64,000 nucleotides of DNA, from positions 1-64,000 of the forward strand of contig CALUYS010000009.1 of NCBI GenBank assembly GCA_944325065.1. Reading direction: 5' to 3'. Position numbers and translations under genes: made by a program. Below are positions 17,519 through 25,943 of this stretch, in pieces. Origin of the DNA: Candidatus Gastranaerophilales bacterium (GTDB lineage: Bacteria; Cyanobacteriota; Vampirovibrionia; Gastranaerophilales; Gastranaerophilaceae). A model generated the notes under the pieces. The model worked only from the letters and a program-made list of their open reading frames with translations, was not told the origin of the DNA and searched no databases. How positions within the stretch are numbered: position 1 is the stretch's first letter; every line of letters starts with the position of its first letter.

Positions 17519-19282
17519 ATGAAGGAACAAATTTCAACTTTTTATATAAAACCCAAAAAAACTATTGAAAATATAAATAGTTATAATGTTCCTTTATTTG
17601 AACCTGAAAATTGCGATTTTAAGCTTGATTCAAATGAAAATTGTTTTGGACCTTCAAAGAAAGTTCTTGAAGGTCTTAAAACTTTGAGTGAAAAAGATAT
17701 TCTTTATTATCCTTTTTATGGAAAAACTATTGAAGCTTTTTCAAAATTTTATAATATTGATAAGGATAATATTTTACTTACAAATGGTGCTGATGAAGCT
17801 ATTGCAACTATTTTTAACACTTATTTATCTCAAGAAGATTCAGTTTTAACCGTTTCACCCACTTTTTCAATGCCAAAAATTTATACACAAATTATTGGTG
17901 CAAATTATATTGAAATTCCCTATGCAAAAAAATGGGAATTCCCACTTGATAATTTTTTAAATAAACTAAAAACCAACGATTCTATTAAAGTTGTTCATTT
18001 GACAACTCCAAATAATCCAACTGGTGAAATTATTTGTCAAAATATCATTGATGAAATATTAAAAAATGCAACAAATAAACTTATTGTTATTGATGAAACT
18101 TATGCAAACTACTGCGAAAAAAGTTATCTTAATTTAATAAAAACATACAATAATATTGTTGTCATAAAATCAATGTCAAAAGATTTTGCTCTTGCAGGGT
18201 TGCGTTTAGGGGTTGTTTTTTCAAATTCTTATAATATTTCAAATTTGAAAAAAGTCATAAGTCCATATTCTGTTAACTCTTTTGCTGCAAAAGCTGCTAT
18301 ATATGCTTTAAAGGATTCACAACATTTTTATAATATTAAAAATAAAATAAATATAATTAAAAATGAATTATTTGAACTATTTAAAGCTCAAGGTTTTATT
18401 CCTTATAAAAGTTTTGCTAATTTTATTTTATGTGATTTTAGTGACAAAGCACAATTTATTTACCAAAAATTAAAAAATAACAATATTCTTGTTAAAAAAT
18501 TTGAAAATGATATTTTAAGAAATAATATTCGTATAACAATACCAAATGATACCGGTTTGAAAAAAATAAAACAACTTATAAAAATAAAACCTACAATTGT
18601 TTTCGATATGGATGGTGTTTTAATAAATGTATCAAACTCTTATAAAACCGCAATAAAACAGACTTTTAAACACTTTGTTGGTGCAGAATTAAATGATGAA
18701 GATATAATTAAAGCTAAAAATACAGGAAAACTTAATAATGACTGGGATTTAACTCAATATTTAATAAACAAAGCTGGATTTGAAATAAATATTGATGAGA
18801 TAATTCAGAAATTTCAATCTATATATTGGGATAAAGGTAAAGGTGTTATAAACAATGAAACTCTAATTATTTCACCAAATGTATTGAAAGAATTGTCAGA
18901 AAAATATCATATCGCTTTATTTACAGGTCGTCCTAAAATTGAAGCAAATCATTCTTTACAACATTTTAAAATTGACCAATATTTTGATTTTAAAATTACT
19001 ATGGATGATGTACCCTACCATAAACAAAAACCTGATATTTTAGGTTTGACAAAAATATTTAAGAATATGATGACAAATAAGTTATATTATCTAGGTGATA
19101 GTGTCGCTGATATAATATGTGCTAAAAAATTTAATGAAAATTATAATTATTGCTGCATATCAATTGGCATTAACACTCATAATAATAAAGATATACTTCT
19201 TGATTATGGTGCAGATGAAGTGCTAGATAATGCAAATGAAATATTAGAATATTTAAAAAATAATATTGAAAGTGAGTATTAA
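17519..19282 (+). CDS. hisC: Histidinol-phosphate aminotransferase fused to a HAD phosphatase-like domain
   Basis: Two domains in one chain. Residues about 1-355 are a fold type I HisC-like aminotransferase: LDSNENCFGPSKK, TNGADEAIATIF, TTPNNPTGEI, VIDETYANY and the PLP lysine in SMSKDFALAGLRLG. Residues about 359-587 are a subfamily IA HAD hydrolase with FDMDGVLI (two catalytic Asp), FTGRPKIEA, KQKPDILGL and LGDSVADI. The ATG at 17519 is chosen over 17513 because AAAGG lies six bases upstream of it. hisB follows after five bases. The HAD domain is a good candidate for the histidinol-phosphate phosphatase, so one chain would do the two steps after HisB. That activity is inferred. Confidence 0.9.
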   Translation: MKEQISTFYIKPKKTIENINSYNVPLFEPENCDFKLDSNENCFGPSKKVLEGLKTLSEKDILYYPFYGKTIEAFSKFYNIDKDNILLTNGADEAIATIFNTYLSQEDSVLTVSPTFSMPKIYTQIIGANYIEIPYAKKWEFPLDNFLNKLKTNDSIKVVHLTTPNNPTGEIICQNIIDEILKNATNKLIVIDETYANYCEKSYLNLIKTYNNIVVIKSMSKDFALAGLRLGVVFSNSYNISNLKKVISPYSVNSFAAKAAIYALKDSQHFYNIKNKINIIKNELFELFKAQGFIPYKSFANFILCDFSDKAQFIYQKLKNNNILVKKFENDILRNNIRITIPNDTGLKKIKQLIKIKPTIVFDMDGVLINVSNSYKTAIKQTFKHFVGAELNDEDIIKAKNTGKLNNDWDLTQYLINKAGFEINIDEIIQKFQSIYWDKGKGVINNETLIISPNVLKELSEKYHIALFTGRPKIEANHSLQHFKIDQYFDFKITMDDVPYHKQKPDILGLTKIFKNMMTNKLYYLGDSVADIICAKKFNENYNYCCISIGINTHNNKDILLDYGADEVLDNANEILEYLKNNIESEY

Positions 19283-19287
19283 TCAAA

Positions 19288-19872
19288 ATGAGACAAGTTG
19301 AAAAAAAACGTAAAACTAATGAAACTGAAATAAGAGTAAAAATAAATCTTGACGGCAGTGGTTATAGTAAAATAAAAACTCCCATTCATTTTTTTAATCA
19401 TATGCTTGAACAAATTGCTTTAAGAAGTGAAATTGATTTAGAAATTGAAGCAAATTCACTTGATGAGAATCAACACCATCTTGTTGAAGACGTTGGTATT
19501 ACATTTGGAAGTTCTATTTTAGAAGCTTTAGGTGATAAAAAAGGAATAAACCGATATGGAAGTATTATCTTACCAATGGATGAAGCTTTATCTCTTGTTG
19601 CTGTTGATTTTTCAGGACGTGCTTTTTCAAAAATAAATGTTGAAATTAAACAAGGCAAAACAGATGATTTTGAAACAATACTTTTTCAACATTTTTTTCA
19701 AAGTTTTGCGTCATCTTCTTTATCAACAATCCATATAAAAATGTTTGAAGGACAAGACCCACATCATATTATCGAAAGCATTTTTAAAGCGTTTGGTGAA
19801 GCTTTAAAAATTGCAATAAAAATAAATAACGAAAACAAAGACAGAATTTCATCAACAAAAGGAGTTTTATAA
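19288..19872 (+). CDS. hisB: Imidazoleglycerol-phosphate dehydratase
   Basis: Dehydrates imidazole-glycerol phosphate to imidazole-acetol phosphate, the substrate of HisC. The stand-alone 194-residue form carries the metal-binding signatures FFNHMLEQIA, HHLVEDVGITFG and DPHHIIESIFKAFGEALKIA. The usual C-terminal STKG is present. It starts five bases after the HisC-HAD gene and ends three bases before the dehydrogenase gene, indicating one operon. No HolPase domain is attached, unlike enterobacterial HisB. Confidence 0.97.
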   Translation: MRQVEKKRKTNETEIRVKINLDGSGYSKIKTPIHFFNHMLEQIALRSEIDLEIEANSLDENQHHLVEDVGITFGSSILEALGDKKGINRYGSIILPMDEALSLVAVDFSGRAFSKINVEIKQGKTDDFETILFQHFFQSFASSSLSTIHIKMFEGQDPHHIIESIFKAFGEALKIAIKINNENKDRISSTKGVL

Positions 19873-19875
19873 TAA

Positions 19876-20841
19876 ATGAGAGCATTAGTATTTAATGATA
19901 AACTAGAATTAAAACAAGATTTTAAAAAACCGACACCAAAGCAAAATGAAGCTTTAATTAAAGTAAAGCTTGTTGGAATTTGTAATACCGATTATGAAAT
20001 AACAAAAGGTTATATGGGATATAACGGAATATTAGGACATGAGTTTGTTGGCATTGTTGAAGAAATAAATGGTGATAATAAAAGTTTGCTTGGGAAAAGG
20101 GTTGTTGGTGAAATAAATTTAGGTTGTAAAAATTGTGAATATTGTGCAAAAGGACTTGAACGTCATTGTCCGAATAGACAAACTTTGGGAATTTATAACA
20201 AAGATGGTTGTTTTGCAGATTATGTTACATTACCTTTGTCCAATTTGCTTGAAGTGAATGAAAAAATAAACAATGAAACTGCTATTTTTGTTGAACCATT
20301 AGCTGCGGCTTTAGAAATTTTAGAACAGTTGCATATTAAACCATATGAAAAAGTTTGTGTTTTAGGCGATGGAAAACTTGGTCTCATTACAGCTCTTGCT
20401 TTAAATGCATCAAATATAGATGTCACATTGATTGGGAAACATCAAAATAAACTTGATATAGCAAAAGAACAAAATGTCAAAACAATGCTTTTAGATAATT
20501 TATCAAAAGAAAACAATAAGTCATTTGATATTGTCGTTGAAGCTACGGGTCGTTTAAGTGGATTTGAAACATCAATAAACCTTGTCAAACCACGTGGTGT
20601 TTTGGTCTTAAAAAGTACTATTGCAACAGGAAAAGAATTAAACTTAGCACCAATAGTTATTGATGAGATAACCGTGCTTGGATCTCGTTGTGGTCAATTT
20701 GCAAGTGCTTTAAGACTTATGGAAAAAGATATTATCGATTTTTCAAAACTTGTTTCTTCTAAACTTAGTTTTAATGATGCTATTATAGGTTTTGAAAAAA
20801 ATAAAGAACAGGATACAATAAAAATTCTTTTGGAGATGTAA
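19876..20841 (+). CDS. Zinc-dependent medium-chain dehydrogenase
   Basis: NAD(P)-dependent alcohol/polyol dehydrogenase of the MDR family, 321 residues. Catalytic-zinc ligands are seen in GICNTDYEITKGY and GHEFVGIVEE. The structural-zinc lobe is CKNCEYCAKGLERHC. The cofactor fold follows at VCVLGDGKLGLITALAL (a GxGxxG variant). Substrate is unknown: sorbitol, threonine and simple alcohols are all possible. It lies three bases after hisB and three bases before hydF, so it is co-expressed with both, but neither neighbour explains its job. Confidence 0.85.
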   Translation: MRALVFNDKLELKQDFKKPTPKQNEALIKVKLVGICNTDYEITKGYMGYNGILGHEFVGIVEEINGDNKSLLGKRVVGEINLGCKNCEYCAKGLERHCPNRQTLGIYNKDGCFADYVTLPLSNLLEVNEKINNETAIFVEPLAAALEILEQLHIKPYEKVCVLGDGKLGLITALALNASNIDVTLIGKHQNKLDIAKEQNVKTMLLDNLSKENNKSFDIVVEATGRLSGFETSINLVKPRGVLVLKSTIATGKELNLAPIVIDEITVLGSRCGQFASALRLMEKDIIDFSKLVSSKLSFNDAIIGFEKNKEQDTIKILLEM

Positions 20842-20844
20842 ATT

Positions 20845-22053
20845 ATGTTAGGAACTACTAGAGGCAATAGACTTCATATTGGTGTTTTTGGCAGACGTAA
20901 TGTTGGAAAGTCAAGTTTATTAAATAAAATTACAGGTCAAAACATGTCTATTGTTTCTAATACTTTAGGAACAACAACTGACCCAATTGAAAAGTCAATG
21001 GAGCTTTTACCTATTGGTCCTTGTTTATTTATCGACACAGCTGGTATTGATGATGTCGGAAGTTTGGGTAAGTTGAGAATTAAAAAGACTTTAGACGTTC
21101 TTCTTCGTACAGATTTTGCAATTCTTGTAACTGATTATAATGGTTTTAGTGATTTTGAAATTGAATTGTGCAAAATGTTTAATAAACAGAAAATTCCATA
21201 TTTTGTTGTTATTAACAAATGCGATGTTCAAAAACCTACAAAAGATGTTATCAATAAAATAGAAGAATATTCGACAAATACTTTGTGCATAAGTTGTGAA
21301 AAAGATGAAAATATTACTTATTTATTAAAGTCAAAAATTATTGAAAATGTGCCTGATGATTTAATTACAACAACAAATGTACTAAATGGAATAATAGCTG
21401 AAAATGATGATGTCATTCTTGTTATTCCAATTGATAAAGAAGCCCCAAAAGATCGTATTATTTTACCTCAGGTGCAGACAATAAGAAGTATTCTTGATTT
21501 AAACGCAAAAGCTCATGTTGTGAAAGAAACTCAGTTAAAAGAATTGCTTGATGATTTAAAAGAAAAAATAAAAATTGTAATAACCGACAGTCAAGCGTTC
21601 AAAGAAGTTTCTCAAATTGTACCAAAAAATATTTTGCTTACTTCGTTTTCAATTCTTTTTGCACGCAATAAAGGCGATTTAAAAACGTTTTATTATGGTG
21701 CAAATGCAGTTGATAATTTAAAAGATAATGATAATATATTAATCTACGAAAGCTGCACACACCATCCCATAAAAGACGATATAGCAAGGGAAAAAATACC
21801 CAAATGGTTAAAACAATACACAGGAAAAAAATTGAATTTTGATTATCACGTTGCAAAAGGTTTTGCAGATAATATAGATAAATATGCACTTATCATTCAA
21901 TGCGGTGGTTGCATGACAAACAAAAAAGAGATATTAAATCGCATAAGCAAAGCAAATGAACTTAATATCCCAATTACAAATTATGGTCTTATTATTGCAA
22001 AGTGTTTAAATATATTAAATCGTGCAATTGAACCATTTATACATGAAGTATAA
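20845..22053 (+). CDS. hydF: [FeFe]-hydrogenase H-cluster maturation GTPase HydF
   Basis: Scaffold on which the 2Fe subcluster of [FeFe] hydrogenase is assembled before transfer to HydA. The GTPase domain has P-loop GRRNVGKSS, switch GTTTDP and DTAGIDD. The C-terminal iron-sulfur domain has the HydF-specific CTHHP (C304) and CGGCM (C353, C356) motifs and TNYGLIIA. Length 402 is normal. This implies hydrogen metabolism, although hydA, hydE and hydG are not in the window. GGAG precedes the ATG. It is packed in an operon with the dehydrogenase upstream and an OppD-like ATPase 11 bases downstream. Confidence 0.95.
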   Translation: MLGTTRGNRLHIGVFGRRNVGKSSLLNKITGQNMSIVSNTLGTTTDPIEKSMELLPIGPCLFIDTAGIDDVGSLGKLRIKKTLDVLLRTDFAILVTDYNGFSDFEIELCKMFNKQKIPYFVVINKCDVQKPTKDVINKIEEYSTNTLCISCEKDENITYLLKSKIIENVPDDLITTTNVLNGIIAENDDVILVIPIDKEAPKDRIILPQVQTIRSILDLNAKAHVVKETQLKELLDDLKEKIKIVITDSQAFKEVSQIVPKNILLTSFSILFARNKGDLKTFYYGANAVDNLKDNDNILIYESCTHHPIKDDIAREKIPKWLKQYTGKKLNFDYHVAKGFADNIDKYALIIQCGGCMTNKKEILNRISKANELNIPITNYGLIIAKCLNILNRAIEPFIHEV

Positions 22054-22064
22054 TATCATAATAT

Positions 22065-23030
22065 ATGTCAATACTTGAAGTTAAAAATTTAAATATGGGT
22101 TTTTATATAGATGAGAAATTTTATCCTGTATTAAAGGATATAAATTTTAATCTAAAATATCAAAAAATCCACGCAATAGTTGGTGAATCAGGGAGCGGTA
22201 AAACATTAAGCTGTATGTCAATATTAAAGCTTTTACCTTCCAATAGTCAAATAACAAATGGTGAAATTATTTATAAAAATAAAGATCTACTGAAACTTAA
22301 TGAAAAAGAGATAAAAAAATACCGTGGTAGAGAAATAGCACTTATTCCTCAAGACCCTATGACATCTCTAGATCCTCTTTATACTATATTTGACCAACTT
22401 TATGAAGTTATTGATATACATTATAAAATGACTAGAAATGATGCAAAAGAATTTATTATTGATACCTTAAAAAAAGTAAATATTATAAATCCAGAGGAAC
22501 GTTTAAACAACTACCCACATCAACTTTCAGGTGGGATGAAACAAAGAATTATTATTGCTTGTGCACTTCTTGGTAAAGCTAAAATAATAATAGCTGATGA
22601 ACCAACAACTGCTTTAGATGTAACAATACAAGCTCAAATTATGCAACTTTTATTAAAACTGAAAAATGAAAATAACGTTTCGATTATTTTTATAACCCAC
22701 GATTTAGCTCTTGTTTCTCAATATTGTGATGAAGTTTCGGTTATGTATAATGGACAAATCGTTGAAAACGCAAATGCATATGATATATTTGATTCACCTA
22801 AACATCCATATACTAAGGCGTTAATTGAATCAATACCAACTATTACAGGTAATAAAAGAATAGAAACAATTTATGGTAATGTTCCTTCAATATATGACAA
22901 AATAGATGGTTGCCCTTTTCATTTAAGATGCAAGTATTGTTTTCATACGTGTAAAAAAATAAATCCGAACTTTAAAAAGGTCGACAATCATATAGTTAGA
23001 TGTCATTTGTACTCAAATTTAGATGTTTAA
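22065..23030 (+). CDS. OppD/DppD-type peptide ABC transporter ATPase
   Basis: ATP-binding subunit of an oligopeptide/dipeptide/nickel-class importer, 321 residues. Walker A is GESGSGKT, the Q-loop region LIPQDPMTSLDP, signature LSGGMKQRIIIACALL and Walker B IIIADEPTTALD. The C-terminal oligopeptide extension HPYTKALIESIPT ... GCPFHLRCKYCFHTC is present and may bind an iron-sulfur cluster. No permease, binding protein or OppF partner is adjacent, so it must work with proteins encoded elsewhere. Being next to hydF, nickel or peptide uptake both remain possible. Confidence 0.88.
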   Translation: MSILEVKNLNMGFYIDEKFYPVLKDINFNLKYQKIHAIVGESGSGKTLSCMSILKLLPSNSQITNGEIIYKNKDLLKLNEKEIKKYRGREIALIPQDPMTSLDPLYTIFDQLYEVIDIHYKMTRNDAKEFIIDTLKKVNIINPEERLNNYPHQLSGGMKQRIIIACALLGKAKIIIADEPTTALDVTIQAQIMQLLLKLKNENNVSIIFITHDLALVSQYCDEVSVMYNGQIVENANAYDIFDSPKHPYTKALIESIPTITGNKRIETIYGNVPSIYDKIDGCPFHLRCKYCFHTCKKINPNFKKVDNHIVRCHLYSNLDV

Positions 23031-23034
23031 ACTT

Positions 23035-23916
23035 TTAGTCTTTTATTTTTTGACAACTACACTTAGGTTCAATGTGAATAAGAATATCAGTATTGCCAAG
23101 TTTTTTTGCAATAAGTGTTTCAAGTTCATCACAAACAAGATGGCTTTGATGAATTGTGCAATTATCATTCATCAATATAGTAAGCTCAATCATCTTTGTA
23201 AGCCCATTTTTACGCGTTCGCATTGTTTTTAGCTTTATAAACTCATTGTTATATTTGTTTATTATATTTTCAATAATTTTTAAATCTGATTTATTTAAAC
23301 TTGTATCAAGCAAACTCAAAGATGAATTTTTTGCAGTTTTAAACCCCATTTCTATTATAAAAACAGAAACCAAAAGGGCTATAATAGGGTCTAGTATCCA
23401 CAAATTTGTAAACTTTATTGCAATTAAACTTAGGAAAATTCCGCCTGATGTGAGTATATCAGTGTGCAAATGTTTTGCATCAGCAATGATAGCAATGGAT
23501 TTAGTTTCTTTACCAATTTTCATTAAATATGTACTTACAAAAATATTGACAACACCTGAAACAAACATAACAATAATTCCCAAGTTGACATCAATTGAGT
23601 CGATTTTGTGAAAAATAATTTTTGAACATGCTTCATAGATGATATAAATACCTGCAAAAATAATTAAAAGACCTTCAATAAGTCCAGCAAGGTCTTCATA
23701 CTTTTGATGTCCAAATTGATGGTCGATATCTGGCGGCAACTTTGATTTTTTAACCGATATAAAAGCAATAAAAGAAGCACATAAATCACTTAATGAATGA
23801 ACAGCTTCTGATATTATACTGATTGAACTACTTAAATATCCTGCAACAAATTTTATCAAGATCAAAAAGCAATTTGATATAATGGAAACTAGAGTTGCAA
23901 TCTCTTTTTTATTCAT
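23035..23916 (-). CDS. Cation diffusion facilitator efflux protein
   Basis: Proton-coupled divalent metal exporter (Zn/Fe/Mn/Cd class) of 293 residues with about six membrane segments. Metal-site motifs are EAVHSLSDLCAS in helix 2 and DAKHLHTDILTSGG in helix 5. The cytoplasmic C-terminal domain ends HIEPKCSC, which could add metal ligands. Its start overlaps the preceding FliT-like gene by eight bases, so it is translationally tied to a flagellar operon, an odd pairing. It converges with the OppD-like gene with four bases between stops. Confidence 0.9.
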   Translation of the reverse strand: MNKKEIATLVSIISNCFLILIKFVAGYLSSSISIISEAVHSLSDLCASFIAFISVKKSKLPPDIDHQFGHQKYEDLAGLIEGLLIIFAGIYIIYEACSKIIFHKIDSIDVNLGIIVMFVSGVVNIFVSTYLMKIGKETKSIAIIADAKHLHTDILTSGGIFLSLIAIKFTNLWILDPIIALLVSVFIIEMGFKTAKNSSLSLLDTSLNKSDLKIIENIINKYNNEFIKLKTMRTRKNGLTKMIELTILMNDNCTIHQSHLVCDELETLIAKKLGNTDILIHIEPKCSCQKIKD

Positions 23917-24283
23917 CTTTAAAATCTAAAATACTTCCTTTATTTTCATCATCATTTGAATATGCTCCTAAAAGTTCAGCTTTCTTTTTTAAATGAGATA
24001 ATTCTGATTCCACTTTAGTTTTTAAATTTTCAATTCTTTGAATATTTTCTAACTCAAGTTGACGAATAGGTAAAGTTAATTCAACCATTTCTGCACTTTC
24101 AAAAAGTTCTTTTGGAACTTTTTTAACAAGTTCATTAATTTTTAATATCACATTATCTTTAACTTTTAATACAGACATTACTTCATTATAATCTTCTTTA
24201 TCAATAAATTCCTTGATTTTTAGAGATAATTTATATAGATTTGCATAAGCTTCTTTTAATTTAACATAATGTTGATTTTCCAT
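23909..24283 (-). CDS. FliT/FlgN-like flagellar chaperone (putative)
   Basis: A 124-residue, almost entirely helical protein with long charged heptad-like stretches and no membrane segment. Sequence similarity to a named family is not obvious by eye. Size, helical make-up and position directly after fliS (14-base gap) match the FliT/FlgN class of export chaperones, which is where such a gene normally sits. The 3' end overlaps the CDF transporter gene by eight bases. Function is inferred from context. Confidence 0.55.
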   Translation of the reverse strand: MENQHYVKLKEAYANLYKLSLKIKEFIDKEDYNEVMSVLKVKDNVILKINELVKKVPKELFESAEMVELTLPIRQLELENIQRIENLKTKVESELSHLKKKAELLGAYSNDDENKGSILDFKDE

Positions 24284-24297
24284 AAAATGATAACTCC

Positions 24298-24711
24298 TTA
24301 TACTTCATAATAACTTTGAGCTTCTTGACCAATATTAGGAGGTTGCTCTTCTTCTCTTTTTTTGATAATAGCCTGCTTCCAAGTATCACGTAAGCCTCTT
24401 AAATGTTCTAAAACTTCATTAACTGGTTCTATTTCTTTTTTTATATTCGCTTGAACTAAACGTTTATTAAAATAATTATACAAAGCATATAAATTATTAG
24501 CTAACTCACCGCCTATTTCCATATCCAATGTATCTCTTAATTCTGATATAATATTTTGTGCTTTTATTAAATTATTATGCGTCAATTCAATATCTTTCTT
24601 TTGGATGCCAATTTTAGCTTGATTCAAAAATTTTATAGCACCATCATATAGTAATATTAAAATTTGTTCAGGTGATGAAGTTTCTATTTGGTTTTTTAAA
24701 TATGGATTCAT
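24298..24711 (-). CDS. fliS: Flagellin export chaperone FliS
   Basis: Cytoplasmic chaperone that keeps flagellin unfolded before export. The 137 residues start NPYLKNQIETSSPEQILILLYDGAIKFLNQA, the standard FliS opening (Y..n.v.tasp..Li.mLydg). They continue with the ALYNYFNKRLVQAN helix. It lies between flaG-like (five bases upstream) and a fliT-like gene, the common late-flagellar order flaG-(fliD)-fliS-fliT. fliD itself is absent here. Confidence 0.94.
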   Translation of the reverse strand: MNPYLKNQIETSSPEQILILLYDGAIKFLNQAKIGIQKKDIELTHNNLIKAQNIISELRDTLDMEIGGELANNLYALYNYFNKRLVQANIKKEIEPVNEVLEHLRGLRDTWKQAIIKKREEEQPPNIGQEAQSYYEV

Positions 24712-24716
24712 ATAAT

Positions 24717-25172
24717 TTATACTTTCTTATTTACAAAAATACTTGTTGGAATTTTTAATCGTTTAATTATATCGCTTAAATTATCAATATCTACTTTTGC
24801 AACAATTTTATTATTAATTATATCAACAATTTCAACAATTTTACCATCATCATTTATATGAATTTGTAAATCATCTTTATCATATTTGCCAAATATTTTA
24901 TCAAATTTGGTATTATAAAATTCGTTTTCTATACTACTAAAATCTTCGTCTTGGTTATCATCATTGGTATATTCGTATGATATTACAAGTTTTTCTTCAT
25001 TTTCGTTTTCTTCAAAAGTTTTTCGTTTTATGGCTTTTTTCTTTTGAGATTCATCAACATCTTTAATCATCTTATGTTGCTCTTTTAAAGCAATTTGTTT
25101 TGCTTCATCAGTTATTGCACTTGATGATTTATCATTTGTTATATTTAAGCTATATCGATTAATACCTTCCAT
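24717..25172 (-). CDS. flaG: FlaG-like flagellar protein
   Basis: A 151-residue soluble protein with a long charged, low-complexity N-terminal half. The C-terminal 45 residues (LQIHINDDGKIVEIVDIINNKIVAKVD...LSDIIKRL) match the FlaG fold pattern, where a strand-turn-strand with a D-x-x-(T/N)-x-(E/K)-V/I core ends in an I-P-like helix. Placement five bases before fliS supports the call. Family members influence filament length. The N-terminal half is longer than usual. Confidence 0.7.
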   Translation of the reverse strand: MEGINRYSLNITNDKSSSAITDEAKQIALKEQHKMIKDVDESQKKKAIKRKTFEENENEEKLVISYEYTNDDNQDEDFSSIENEFYNTKFDKIFGKYDKDDLQIHINDDGKIVEIVDIINNKIVAKVDIDNLSDIIKRLKIPTSIFVNKKV

Positions 25173-25202
25173 TATAAATACATTATAACTTATTTTTTAT
25201 AT

Positions 25203-25808
25203 TTAACAACTACATATAAAAATTACTTCTTCACTTAGCATATTTGCAAGAGTTTTATTTATATAATTACATATTTTCCCACTTTGCATATAAATTGAAT
25301 TAAGAATTTTTATATTTCTTAATTTGCAAAATTCAAAAAAATCCTCAACCGTCAGCAAGTGGATATTTGGAGTATTATACCATTCATACGGTAGCATTTT
25401 TGATTTTGGCATTTTACCTTTAAAAAACAAATAAAATCGAACTTTATAATATGCAAAATTTGGAAAACTAATTATGACTTTTTTTGCAACTCGAAGCATT
25501 TCACAAATAACAAAATCAGGTTTTTGAACACTTTGCAATGTTTGATTTAATATTGCATAATCAAATTGTTTATCTTCAAACATATTAAGTCCTTCATCAA
25601 GATTGCCTTGGATAACCGACAAACCTTTTTCAAGGCTTTTAATCACTAAATGTTGATTGATTTCTATACCTAAACCAGTACATTTTTTTTCATCAATTAA
25701 CATTTTAAGCAATGTACCTTCACCCGTTCCCAAATCAAGTATGGAGCTATTTGGGTTAACAATATCTACAATTTTCTTATAATTTAATTTATTTTTTTTA
25801 CCAAACAT
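25203..25808 (-). CDS. metW: MetW methionine-biosynthesis methyltransferase-like protein
   Basis: SAM-methyltransferase-fold protein needed with MetX for homoserine acylation in many bacteria. The 201 residues carry SILDLGTGEGTLLKML (SAM motif I), GLGIEIN, GLSVIQGNLDEGL, FDYAILNQTLQSVQKP and the family-specific FPNFAYYKVRFYLFFKGKMP / LPYEWYNTPNIHLLTVEDF. metX lies 1.65 kb upstream on the same strand, but a large repeat-protein gene intervenes, so the usual metX-metW coupling is interrupted. flaG starts 30 bases downstream. Confidence 0.93.
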   Translation of the reverse strand: MFGKKNKLNYKKIVDIVNPNSSILDLGTGEGTLLKMLIDEKKCTGLGIEINQHLVIKSLEKGLSVIQGNLDEGLNMFEDKQFDYAILNQTLQSVQKPDFVICEMLRVAKKVIISFPNFAYYKVRFYLFFKGKMPKSKMLPYEWYNTPNIHLLTVEDFFEFCKLRNIKILNSIYMQSGKICNYINKTLANMLSEEVIFICSC

Positions 25809-25856
25809 TAAAGATATTATAATATATCAACATAACTTAAACAATGTTTTTTATTA

Positions 25857-25899
25857 TAAAGTTCTATTTTGAGTATTTTTTCTTCAAAATAGAACTTTA
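25857..25899. terminator. Perfect 16-bp inverted repeat, possible terminator
   Basis: Arms 25857-25872 and 25884-25899 are perfectly complementary, with an 11-base loop. The repeat sits between the HRDE-repeat gene and metW. The plus strand has a T-rich run straight after the stem, while on the minus strand (the direction of the genes) the tail is poorer in T. It may be a terminator, an RNA-processing hairpin, or both. Confidence 0.5.
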
Positions 25900-25943
25900 T
25901 ATTTTTTAACATATTTATGATTTTCTTGGTAAATTATTTATTT

